A stretch of DNA of 46,132 nucleotides from the NCBI GenBank assembly GCA_009908845.1, contig JAAAOQ010000073.1:1-46132 (forward strand). Direction: 5' to 3'. A program made the position numbers and the translations under genes. Under the pieces are notes generated by a model. The model was not told where the DNA came from. It saw only the letters and a list, made by a program, of their open reading frames with translations, and made no database searches. This document shows positions 37,135 through 45,997 of this stretch, in pieces; positions within the stretch are counted from its first letter, which is position 1, and each line of letters starts with the position of its first letter. Source of the stretch: Gammaproteobacteria bacterium (GTDB taxonomy: Bacteria; Pseudomonadota; Gammaproteobacteria; Chromatiales; Chromatiaceae).

Positions 37135-38706
37135 ATGATAGCTAGAATCGCCACTCTATTGTTCCTGCTCATAGGTGCTTGCAGTTATGCTGGTAATGAC
37201 AACGAAGCATCAAAAGCCGCTAATGAAAATCAGGCATCAAAAGACGTCAATGAATATGAGGCATCAAGAGATGCCTATGACTATGAAGCGTTAAAAGATA
37301 AGTATTATGCTGATCATCCCGGGAAAGGAAAATACGCTGACCTATGGGAGCCTATCCCGATTCAACAATACTGGAATCCCGTCAGTTTCTATGAGCCGCC
37401 GAATACGGTCGAAGGTAGCTTCACGGCCGAAGAATGTATCGCCTGTCACCAAACCACTAGCCCCGGGTGGGTGCATGCCTGGAGCGACAGCAGCCATGCC
37501 AATTTGGAAGAGATACGCAATCTAGAAGATGGTGACCCGCGATTCTACAAGAAGGCCAAGCTCGAAACGATTGAGAAGGAATTACAATCACGCGGTGTTC
37601 TGGCAGCCGATGAACAACTCGAGAGCGTGAGCTGTATCGATTGTCACGCTGGGGTCGGCAAAACCAGCATGGACCATCAAACAGAGCTGAAGCTGCCAGA
37701 CCGAGCCATGTGTGGTGCCTGTCACGTACAAGAGTTTGCCGAGGCCGAATCGGAGAAAGAGCAGAAATGGCCGCAAGGACAATGGCCGGATGGTCATCCA
37801 TCCCACGCCATGGACTGGAAGGCCAATGTGGAAACCGCCATCTGGGCCGGTATGCCACAACGGGAAGTGGCTCAAGGGTGTGATATGTGTCACTACCAAC
37901 AGAACAAATGCGATGGCTGCCATACTCGCCATACCTTCTCTGCCGCCGAGGCGCGCAAACCCGAGGCCTGTGCCACCTGTCATAACGGTGTCGATCATAA
38001 CGAATTCGAAAACTACATGTTGTCGAAGCATGGCGTGATCTATGAGACAATGGGTAAAGACAATTGGAACTTTGAAGTTCAATTGAAAGATTACCTCACC
38101 GAAGGTGAGTACACCGCACCTACCTGTGCGACCTGTCACTTTGAATACAAAGGTGAATTTTCACACAACTTAGTACGCAAAGTGCGTTGGGGCTTTAATC
38201 CGACCCCTGAAATTGCGGACAACCTTGATCACCCTTGGTTCGAAGAACGCAAACAGGCATGGGTTGCTAGTTGTGCTCAATGTCACTCTCAACGCTTTGC
38301 AAAAGCCTGGCTCGATACGGCTGACAAAGGCACTATTCAAGGTCTTGAGGTGGAACAGGAGGCCAAAGAGATCGTACAGAAATTGTATGATGATGGTTTA
38401 ATGGTTGGACAACAGACCAATCGTCCTGCACCGCCAGCACCTGCAGAAGATGCCCCCGGGGATTTCTATGGGTTGTTCTGGGCCAAGGGTAATAACCCGT
38501 CATTCAGTGGCCGCACCCATGCCGAGATGTGGGAGCATGATCTGATCAAGCATTACAAAGGTCTGTTCCATGTCAATCCAGGCGGATTCACCTACTCCGA
38601 AGGTTGGGCTAGGCTGATGCGCCGTTATACCGAGATCCAGGATCGCAATACCCAGGTCCGGGAAATGGCGGAGTTGAAGAAAAAGGTTGAGGAGCTCAGC
38701 AAGTAA
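37135..38706 (+). CDS. Octaheme hydroxylamine oxidoreductase (HAO)-like cytochrome c, predicted lipoprotein
   Basis: Eight CXXCH motifs (CIACH, CIDCH, CGACH, CDMCH, CDGCH, CATCH, CATCH, CAQCH); C-terminal HYKGLFHVNPGGFTYSEGWARL; N-terminus MIARIATLLFLLIGAC with lipobox-like LIGAC. Start set at 37135. Confidence 0.88.
   Translation: MIARIATLLFLLIGACSYAGNDNEASKAANENQASKDVNEYEASRDAYDYEALKDKYYADHPGKGKYADLWEPIPIQQYWNPVSFYEPPNTVEGSFTAEECIACHQTTSPGWVHAWSDSSHANLEEIRNLEDGDPRFYKKAKLETIEKELQSRGVLAADEQLESVSCIDCHAGVGKTSMDHQTELKLPDRAMCGACHVQEFAEAESEKEQKWPQGQWPDGHPSHAMDWKANVETAIWAGMPQREVAQGCDMCHYQQNKCDGCHTRHTFSAAEARKPEACATCHNGVDHNEFENYMLSKHGVIYETMGKDNWNFEVQLKDYLTEGEYTAPTCATCHFEYKGEFSHNLVRKVRWGFNPTPEIADNLDHPWFEERKQAWVASCAQCHSQRFAKAWLDTADKGTIQGLEVEQEAKEIVQKLYDDGLMVGQQTNRPAPPAPAEDAPGDFYGLFWAKGNNPSFSGRTHAEMWEHDLIKHYKGLFHVNPGGFTYSEGWARLMRRYTEIQDRNTQVREMAELKKKVEELSK
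37204..37311 (+). repeat. Four imperfect 27-nt tandem repeats inside the HAO-like gene
   Basis: Encodes EASKAANEN / QASKDVNEY / EASRDAYDY / EALKDKYYA in frame. Confidence 0.75.
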
Positions 38707-38720
38707 TCTCGCCTGTACTG

Positions 38721-38754
38721 ACCCTATGCCGAAGGAATTAGAGCGGCATAGGGT
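38721..38754 (+). terminator. Terminator-like hairpin after the HAO-like gene
   Basis: ACCCTATGCCG-N12-CGGCATAGGGT followed by TTCTCTT. Confidence 0.65.
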
Positions 38755-38834
38755 TTCTCTTCTCCGCCCTTGTCTCTACCTCGTTGATCTGTTATCCGGC
38801 GTCTATCAGTTGAAATTCGGCTCGGAGGTACGCG

Positions 38835-39806
38835 ATGTCGCTGCTCAGACTATCCCCTATACTTGTTGCCTTGGTCGTCAACTTATCGGCCTGTAGTAAT
38901 GAGGATAATAAGCCGCAAAATTATTCCAAGTCTGCTGTAGATGTATCAAGGTATCAGGACATCAATAGTCACTTGCCCATCGAATCGCTCGAAAAATTTG
39001 TGATCAGGGGTTTAGACGATCAAGAGCTAGAAATGTTTGTGGCAGAATACCTGGATGATGATGAAAAGCGTCGGGCCATCGTTTATCCCGTCCCGAGACA
39101 GGAGAATGACGAGAAAATGAATGCTGGGGATATTAAGAAAAAACATCAGTATCGACATGAAAAGTGGCAGTTTCTCTCCGCAGCCGTTAAAAAGCACGCC
39201 AAAGACTCGGATAGATTTATCACTTACTGGGACAACGCTCAACGTCTGCATCTACTGACCGGAAGAACGGCGATCCCAGAACAACCTAGCGAAAAGGCCT
39301 ACGCGAACGCAGAGGAGAAAGTGCTTTGGCGAAAGGTGGGGGGTGAGTTTTCTCAGGAAGACCAGTTGCGGATTTTCGCGCAATGTTTAATTGGCAAGGC
39401 TGTCGATGCAAAGGGATGCTTGAGGCCGTTGTATACGGATGCAGGTGATAACTATATCCTGATGAGTGCTGATGATCTGGCACATATACAAGAGATCAGT
39501 CGGTTGACTGGCCAGGGTCTGCCCTTAGAAACGCGCTTGTTTTCGACGGATTCCGATCTACACGGGCAAATCAGACAGGTTAGAGAGTGGGCTCGTGAAG
39601 GTGAAGGAACAGGGAGTTATATGCTACAGCCTATCGACGAGCACTTCGTTCGTGGCTGGAGGATCATCGATCCGGCTTTTGAGGATTCCTTACTCGCCAG
39701 TTTGCTTACTTTTACCACTGCGGCCGAAAAAGAATTTGGTGATTTAAAACTGGTCTTTCAGTCCGATTGGGGCGGCTATTTGAGCCTGTATCAAGTCGTC
39801 AACTAA
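38835..39806 (+). CDS. Predicted lipoprotein of unknown function, downstream of the HAO-like gene
   Basis: MSLLRLSPILVALVVNLSACSNED lipobox (LSAC); 323 aa, no recognised family; RBS GGAGG. Confidence 0.7.
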   Translation: MSLLRLSPILVALVVNLSACSNEDNKPQNYSKSAVDVSRYQDINSHLPIESLEKFVIRGLDDQELEMFVAEYLDDDEKRRAIVYPVPRQENDEKMNAGDIKKKHQYRHEKWQFLSAAVKKHAKDSDRFITYWDNAQRLHLLTGRTAIPEQPSEKAYANAEEKVLWRKVGGEFSQEDQLRIFAQCLIGKAVDAKGCLRPLYTDAGDNYILMSADDLAHIQEISRLTGQGLPLETRLFSTDSDLHGQIRQVREWAREGEGTGSYMLQPIDEHFVRGWRIIDPAFEDSLLASLLTFTTAAEKEFGDLKLVFQSDWGGYLSLYQVVN

Positions 39807-39840
39807 GTCTGGGCCAACCCTACCGTGGAGATAAGACGCT

Positions 39841-41805
39841 GTGATCCCAGAGCTCGGCCAGATTGCCCTACTGATCGCGCTTGCGCTGTCTATTATCCAG
39901 GCCGTTTTTCCACTGGTCGGCGCACAGCGTGGGATGACGCGCTGGATGATGCTCGCCTTCCCTGCCGCACAATTGCAACTGGTATTCGTCGCAACCGCAT
40001 TCGGGCTGCTCACCTACAGCTTCTTGACCCATGACTTCAGCGTCCGCTATGTGGCGCAAAACTCGAACACCCAGCTCCCGACACAGTACTTGTTCTCGGC
40101 GGTATGGGGTGGACACGAGGGCTCGTTGCTGTTGTGGGCACTGACCTTGTCGCTGTGGACCGGTGCGGTCACGCTGTTCAGTCGCAGCATCCCGCTGGCG
40201 ATGATGTCGCGCGTCATTGGCGTGATGGGGCTGATTGCGGTCGGGTTCCTGTTGTTCATGTTGCTGACATCGAATCCCTTCGACCGGCTTGCCGTACCGC
40301 CGGCGGAGGGTCGTGACCTCAACCCCTTGCTCCAGGACTTCGGCCTGATCATCCATCCACCGATGTTGTATATGGGCTATGTCGGCTTCGCTGTGCCCTT
40401 CGCGTTCGCGATCGCCGCGATGCTCGGCGGGCGTCTCGATGCCGCCTGGGCGCGGTGGTCACGACCCTGGACCAATATCGCCTGGCTGTTCCTGACCGTC
40501 GGCATCACGCTGGGTAGCTGGTGGGCCTACTACGAGCTCGGCTGGGGTGGCTGGTGGTTCTGGGACCCGGTCGAGAATGCCTCTTTCATGCCCTGGCTGG
40601 TGGGCACGGCGCTGATCCACTCGCTGGCGGCCACCGAGAAGCGCGGTGCATTCAAGGCATGGACCGTACTGCTCGCTATCTTGGCCTTCTCACTCAGTCT
40701 GTTGGGTACCTTCCTGGTGCGCTCCGGCGTGCTGACCTCGGTGCATGCCTTTGCCTCCGACCCGGAGCGCGGGGTCTTCGTTCTGATCTTCTTGGTGGCG
40801 GTGGTCGGCTCCTCGTTGGCGCTGTATGCGGTGCGCACCAACCACATCATGAGCACAGTGCGTTTCGACCTGGTATCGCGCGAGACCGGTCTGCTCCTCA
40901 ACAACGTCCTGTTGGTGGCCGCCGCCGCCGGTGTGTTGATCGGCACCCTGTACCCACTCGCGGTGGATGCCCTCGGGCTCGGCAAGATCTCGGCCGGCCC
41001 GCCCTATTTCAATAGCGTGTTCGTTCCATTGACGGCGCCGCTGGTTGTGTTGGTGGGGATCGGCACACTGGCGCGTTGGAGGCGCGATCAACCGGCGAGG
41101 TTGTCGAAGAAACTGCGCATCGCCGCGATCCTGGCCCTGATCCTGGGCATCGCCTACCCTGCACTGTTCACCCCGCAGTACTTGTGGCAGGCGGCGTTCG
41201 GCATGACCCTGGCCGTTTGGGTGGTCGCCGCGACCCTGGTCGCGATCCGCGAGCGTGTGGGTCCACATGGGAACCTGGCCCACATACCGCGTGGCTTCTG
41301 GGGCATGGTGACCGCTCACCTCGGTGTCGCGGTATTTGTCGTTGGCGTCACGCTCACATCGCTTTACTCGACCGAAAAGGATGTCCGCCTGGCGCCTGGC
41401 GAAACCTATGAGATGGCTGGATATGCCTTCGCCTTCACCGGCGTCGAACAGGTCAAGGGCCCAAACTACACCGCCTACCGCGGGAACCTGGTGGCCAGCA
41501 AGAACGGCCGGCAGGTGGCCGAGATGTATCCGGAAAAGCGGATCTATCTGGTGCAGACCACGCCGAGGACCGAGGCCGCGATCGATGCCGGTCTGACCCG
41601 TGATTTGTTCGTCGCCCTGGGCGAGGATTTAGGAGACGGCGCCTGGAGCCTGCGTATCCACCATAAGCCCTTCGTGCGCTGGCTATGGCTGGGCGCCCTG
41701 ATGATGGCGATCGGTGGCGGCTTGGCGGCCACCGATCGGCGCTACCGAGACCTGGCGCGCCGCACCCGCCAAGCCGGGGCCGGCGCTGCGGAGGCCACGG
41801 CATGA
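39841..41805 (+). CDS. ccmF: Cytochrome c-type biogenesis heme lyase CcmF (GTG start)
   Basis: WGGHEGSLLLWALTLSLW; WAYYELGWGGWWFWDPVENASFMPWL; GTFLVRSGVLTSVHAFASDPERG. Confidence 0.95.
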   Translation: MIPELGQIALLIALALSIIQAVFPLVGAQRGMTRWMMLAFPAAQLQLVFVATAFGLLTYSFLTHDFSVRYVAQNSNTQLPTQYLFSAVWGGHEGSLLLWALTLSLWTGAVTLFSRSIPLAMMSRVIGVMGLIAVGFLLFMLLTSNPFDRLAVPPAEGRDLNPLLQDFGLIIHPPMLYMGYVGFAVPFAFAIAAMLGGRLDAAWARWSRPWTNIAWLFLTVGITLGSWWAYYELGWGGWWFWDPVENASFMPWLVGTALIHSLAATEKRGAFKAWTVLLAILAFSLSLLGTFLVRSGVLTSVHAFASDPERGVFVLIFLVAVVGSSLALYAVRTNHIMSTVRFDLVSRETGLLLNNVLLVAAAAGVLIGTLYPLAVDALGLGKISAGPPYFNSVFVPLTAPLVVLVGIGTLARWRRDQPARLSKKLRIAAILALILGIAYPALFTPQYLWQAAFGMTLAVWVVAATLVAIRERVGPHGNLAHIPRGFWGMVTAHLGVAVFVVGVTLTSLYSTEKDVRLAPGETYEMAGYAFAFTGVEQVKGPNYTAYRGNLVASKNGRQVAEMYPEKRIYLVQTTPRTEAAIDAGLTRDLFVALGEDLGDGAWSLRIHHKPFVRWLWLGALMMAIGGGLAATDRRYRDLARRTRQAGAGAAEATA

Positions 41806-42293
41806 CCCGCGCCCTGCTGCCGCTGGGCGGCGTCCTGATACTGGTTTGCGCACTGCTGCTCGCCAGTGGCGCGACGGCACGGGTCGAGGTCTATGAGTTC
41901 GATAATGCGGAGCAGGAGGCGCGCTACAACAAGCTGATCACCGAGCTGCGCTGCCTGGTCTGTCAGAATCAAAACCTGGCCGACTCGAACGCCGAGCTGG
42001 CCGTCGACCTACGCCGTAAGACCTACACCATGGTCAAGGCCGACAAGAGCGAGCGTGAGATCGCCGACTTCATGGTCGCGCGCTACGGCGAATTCGTCCT
42101 GTATCGGCCGCCGTTCAATCGCCACACGCTCCTGCTGTGGATCGGTCCCTTCGTGATAATGGTGCTCGGCGTTGGGCTGTTGATCGGCACCATCCGCCGA
42201 CGACGCGATGCGCAACCGACCGAGATCGACCAGGCCAAGCTCGAGGCCGCCGCCGCCCTGCTCGAGACCGACAGCGACAGAAAACCCCGATGA
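41802..42293 (+). CDS. ccmH: Cytochrome c-type biogenesis protein CcmH
   Basis: ITELRCLVCQNQNLADSNAELAVDLRRKTYTMV; overlaps ccmF. Confidence 0.93.
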   Translation: MTRALLPLGGVLILVCALLLASGATARVEVYEFDNAEQEARYNKLITELRCLVCQNQNLADSNAELAVDLRRKTYTMVKADKSEREIADFMVARYGEFVLYRPPFNRHTLLLWIGPFVIMVLGVGLLIGTIRRRRDAQPTEIDQAKLEAAAALLETDSDRKPR

Positions 42294-43603
42294 CCTTGTT
42301 CTGGATGATTACCGCCGGGATGATCCTGGCAACCCTGGCCCTGCTCGCGCCCACCCTGCTGCGCAAGCTACCAGCCCGCTCTGACACGACAGAGCAGCTC
42401 AATGTCGCGATCGCCCGTGAGCGCTTGGCGGAACTGGTCAAGCAGCGCGACGCCAGTGAACTCTCTGACGAGGAATTCGCCCAGGCCCGTCGCGACCTGG
42501 AGCTGGCGCTCGCCGAAGACCTGGGCGAGACCGCTACCGCTGAACCTGCGCGCACCGAACCCCAGGGCCGACCCCAGGCCCGCTGGGCCTTGCCGGCCAG
42601 CGCGCTGGTGATCTTGGCAATTACAGTGCCGGTTTACGTACAGATCGGCAACCCGGGGCTCATTGACCCTTCGAGCAGCGACACTCAAGTCGCCGAAGGA
42701 CACAGCGGAAGCGGCGAGACGCCGCCGATCGATGAGCTGGTCGAACAACTGCGGGCACGCCTGGAGGCCAAGCCCAGCGATGTTGAAGATTGGTACCTAC
42801 TCGGCCGCACCTACATGAGCCTGCGTCAGTACGCCGATGCGGTGTACGCCTTCGAGCACGCGGTCGAGCTGGCGCCGAACGAGCTCTCGGCCTTGCTGCC
42901 GTTGGTCGACGCGCTGGTGAGACGCGACAACGGCCAGCTCAGCGCGCGCACGGTCGAGTTACTCGAGCGTGTCCGCTCGATCAATCCGGACAGTATCACC
43001 GCGCTGTGGTTGCTCGGAAAAGCGGCTGCCGACAACGGCGACCTGTCCCAGGCACTCGCGCACTGGCAGCGCGCCTACCCGTTGTTGGGCGAGCAGCCAG
43101 AGATGCAAAAAGAGCTCGCTGGCCTGATCCGCCGCGCCGGCGGCGAGCCACCGGAGACGGTCGACGATCTGCCGTCCATCATGGCGACCGCGCCAGTCGC
43201 AGCACGCAGTGCGCCGCCGACCACTGGCGCCGCGCCGGCGGCAGCGGCAGAGGACGCGGCGATCGTAGTCGAAGTCGCGCTGACACCGGCGTTGATGGAA
43301 CAAGTCACAGAAACCGATACCGTGTTCGTGCTGGCCCGCGCCGAGAGCGGCCCATCGATGCCCTTGGCGGTTGCCCGGCATCAGGCCGGCGAACTGCCGC
43401 TACGCATCACCCTCACCGATGCCATGGCAATGATGCCGGCACTCAAACTGTCATCCTTCGACCGGGTCACGATCAGTGCCAAAGTCTCGAAGAGCGGCCA
43501 GCCCCGGACCCAACCCGGCGATATGCTGGCCGGCGACCGGCTGGTCGAGACGGGTAACCCACCGGGCAGCGTGCAGTTGGTGATCGATCGCGTCGTCGAG
43601 TGA
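42290..43603 (+). CDS. ccmI: Cytochrome c-type biogenesis protein CcmI with TPR region
   Basis: MTLFWMITAGMILATLALLAPTLL; ERLAELVKQRDASELSDEEFAQARRDLELALAEDL; TPR segment DWYLLGRTYMSLRQYADAVYAFEHAVEL. Confidence 0.92.
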   Translation: MTLFWMITAGMILATLALLAPTLLRKLPARSDTTEQLNVAIARERLAELVKQRDASELSDEEFAQARRDLELALAEDLGETATAEPARTEPQGRPQARWALPASALVILAITVPVYVQIGNPGLIDPSSSDTQVAEGHSGSGETPPIDELVEQLRARLEAKPSDVEDWYLLGRTYMSLRQYADAVYAFEHAVELAPNELSALLPLVDALVRRDNGQLSARTVELLERVRSINPDSITALWLLGKAAADNGDLSQALAHWQRAYPLLGEQPEMQKELAGLIRRAGGEPPETVDDLPSIMATAPVAARSAPPTTGAAPAAAAEDAAIVVEVALTPALMEQVTETDTVFVLARAESGPSMPLAVARHQAGELPLRITLTDAMAMMPALKLSSFDRVTISAKVSKSGQPRTQPGDMLAGDRLVETGNPPGSVQLVIDRVVE

Positions 43604-43808
43604 CGTCGAGCGGCCATGCTGAAGCCGAGCGCTTGCGATCCACAAAGCGCATCTCGAGTACGCCAAGCCACCGCGACGGATTGGGTCGACGAACATCGCA
43701 TCAAGTCCCTTGGGTGCCCCAGGGGCTGCAGCGCCCTGCACCAGAAGTCGTGCTCGGAAAGCCGCGGTTCTGCACCGAGCGCTTCGCTGATGACTGTCCA
43801 AAGCGAAT

Positions 43809-44495
43809 TCAGCTTGACCTCGCGCGCGGGATGGTTGCGAAGGGGCTCAGGCGCAGCCAGTCTGGAAACGATCTGCGCAGCTCGCGCGGCCCAGTCAGTC
43901 TGAAGTCGCCGTCCTGCACCGCCTGACGGAAGCCAAGATCGCCAAGCCAGATCTTGGTGAAGGTTGCCACGTCAGACGTGGCGATCAGGTCCACCTCATA
44001 GCCAGGGTCCTTGAGGCATAAGTCCACGTCCTCGGGCTCGAGCATCAGCCAGAACTGCTGGTCGCGCCGCGGCGCATCGACAAAGCGGAACTTGATCACG
44101 ACCTTGTGATCCGGCAGCGCGTCTCGCGCAATCCGGCGTTGGACATCCCACATGACCAGACTTGCGTCCAGATCCTGCGGTGCGATGCCAGTCCCGACCC
44201 AACGCTTGCCCCATTCCCCGAGCGACATGACGATCGGGCGCAGCGCCTCTCCGGCCGCGGTGAGATGGTACTCGAGGTGCCCACCGGACCCTTCGCTGCG
44301 CGCGACCATCCCTTCGGCCTCCAGCTCACGAAGCCGTTTCACCAGCAGCGCTCGCGACATCTTCGGCACCCCACGGTGAATGTCGTTGAACTGCCGGCTA
44401 CCGCAGAGAAGCTCTCGGAGCACCAGTAACATCCAACGTTGCCCCAGGACCTCAGTGGCTTTTGCGATCGGGCAAAATTGCGCGTATCCGCTCAT
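43809..44495 (-). CDS. HxlR-family transcriptional regulator
   Basis: FCPIAKATEVLGQRWMLLVLRELLCGSRQFNDIHRGVPKMSRALLVKRLRELEAEGMV; start at MSGYAQ. Confidence 0.88.
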   Translation of the reverse strand: MSGYAQFCPIAKATEVLGQRWMLLVLRELLCGSRQFNDIHRGVPKMSRALLVKRLRELEAEGMVARSEGSGGHLEYHLTAAGEALRPIVMSLGEWGKRWVGTGIAPQDLDASLVMWDVQRRIARDALPDHKVVIKFRFVDAPRRDQQFWLMLEPEDVDLCLKDPGYEVDLIATSDVATFTKIWLGDLGFRQAVQDGDFRLTGPRELRRSFPDWLRLSPFATIPRARSS

Positions 44496-44669
44496 GACAA
44501 GAGGTATAGAAACACCGGCGCAAGGACTCGAGGTGCTGGTGTCGACGCCCACTCAGTCGACCGCTGATCGTGCGGCGACAGGCACGTTCCCGGTTCAGTT
44601 TGTGAACTAGACGGACCCGCTTTGCGACGTCTAGGGTGAAGTTGCCACAACCAAAACGGAGGAGACAAG

Positions 44670-44894
44670 ATGCCGATCGTGAATGTAAAGCTGGTTCGAG
44701 ATGCCTTCAGCCCGGCGCAGAAGCGCGAGTTGGTTCCCGTCCTGACTGATGCCGTTGAGCGGGTCTATCCGGGTCTGCGGGACGTCACCTTCGTGACCGT
44801 GCAGGAGACGGAGGAGTGGGGAATTGGCGGGCAGGCTGTCGATGCCGAAAAGGTCGAGGCCCATGCCAAGCACAATCTCGATCACGAAGGCTGA
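44670..44894 (+). CDS. 4-oxalocrotonate tautomerase-family protein
   Basis: MPIVNVKLVRDAFSPAQKRELVPVLTDAVERVYPG, Pro-1 after Met; small tautomerase size. Confidence 0.87.
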   Translation: MPIVNVKLVRDAFSPAQKRELVPVLTDAVERVYPGLRDVTFVTVQETEEWGIGGQAVDAEKVEAHAKHNLDHEG

Positions 44895-44895
44895 G

Positions 44896-44968
44896 AAGCC
44901 ATAACAGAATGCCTCCTGTAGCCAGATAGATCAGGAGGTTGCGCGGGTCAAGCGGCCGTTTTGATAGG
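44896..44968 (-). repeat. Copy 2 of a 73-bp dispersed inverted repeat
   Basis: CCTCCTGTAGCCAGATAGATCAGGAGGTTGCGCGGGTCAAG...TTTTGATAGG; starts 2 nt after the tautomerase stop codon. Confidence 0.85.
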
Positions 44969-45540
44969 ACCTCTGAGCGAGGGAACCGCGCGCCTGCGTG
45001 AACCGACGGCCGCTGACCTGCAACGCACTGAGACCCTGGCAAGCGAGATCCAGAAACCAGCGCCAAGGATCGCAGCCGCTGGTCTAATAGCCGCTATGGG
45101 CGCGCTCATCGCACTCGTGCAACACGCATGTGACTGCAACCTCATCGGCGAGACCCGCCCCCGCACCAAGGTGGTCTACTACGAGCCGCTGCCGGAGTGG
45201 GGTTGGCTGCTCGCCGGCGGCGCCTACGATGACGAGCTGCGCCACGACGGCATCGTGCTGCGCAACATCAACATTGGGGCGGCATTGGCAATGGTGGTGA
45301 TCTTGAGCGCCCTGCTCTATCTGATGACTCGACGCCTGGAGGCGCGGCCGTTACAAACCGCGATGCAGGTATTCGAGCGCATCGGCGAGGGCCACTACGA
45401 CAACCGCATCACGACGGATCGCCGCGATGAGAAACGCGGCGGTAGCCCCTGGCGAGGCATCGACGGCCACGCGCACCAAGCCGGCGATGATGCGGCGGCT
45501 ACCGGCGCCGGCAGTGTCCTCGGTAGAAGACGAGTGGGAG
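44961..45540 (+). pseudogene. Decayed sensory/chemoreceptor gene (Cache tail, TM, HAMP)
   Basis: TKVVYYEPLPEWGWLLAGGAYDDELRHDGIVLRNINIGAALAMVVILSALLYLMTRRLEARPLQTAMQVFERIGEGHYDNRI then frame loss after DRRDE; N-terminus atypical. Confidence 0.6.
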
Positions 45541-45600
45541 CATTTCTAGAGCCCAGCGCCGGCATCCTTCAGTCATGCGCTTCGTCGCCACGCCCCTTCG

Positions 45601-45954
45601 CTGATCAGCGCAGCGACCCTGTCAGTGAGCAACGCGTCGAGCACTTCATTTGGCGATGCTGGTCCCCACGACCTCCGGCAGACCAGCCCCGCCGGAATCT
45701 ATCCCCAAGGGGCGTCACCGGAGGGCGTGTTGGACCTGGCGGGCAACGTCTGGGAGTGGTGCCTGAACGAGTATGGCAACCCCGATCAGGTAGCATGAGG
45801 CGGCTCCGAGTCTCGCGTGTTGCGCGGCGGCTCCTGGCTCTTCAATCAGGACCTCGCGCGCGCGGACTTCCGCTACAACGGCCTCCACTTCCTTCCGCTC
45901 AGCCGGGTCGTCGACCTCGGCTTTCGGGTGTTGTGCGGTGCCCCCATCCGCTGA
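45601..45954 (+). pseudogene. FGE-sulfatase/C-type-lectin-fold C-terminus with in-frame TGA; candidate DGR target protein
   Basis: [91 protein letters not shown]. Confidence 0.75.
45814..45954 (+). other. Candidate DGR variable region (VR)
   Basis: Between conserved RVLRGGSW and GFRVLC, 18 codons at presumptive variable positions are NNC (ctc ttc gac ctc gac ttc tac aac ggc ctc cac ttc ctc agc gtc gtc gac ctc), as expected from mutagenised AAC codons. Confidence 0.65.
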
Positions 45955-45997
45955 GCACTGCTCTGCTGGTCACTGCTGTCTGACATCTGTCCTCTGT

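Noticed and set aside
40690-41319. 209-aa minus-strand ORF opposite ccmF
   Set aside because: Same shadow-ORF pattern; ccmF is unambiguous.
45796-45798. Possible selenocysteine codon (UGA) in the FGE-like frame
   Set aside because: The position is in a linker before the VR, not a known catalytic site, and no SECIS-like hairpin is evident immediately downstream.
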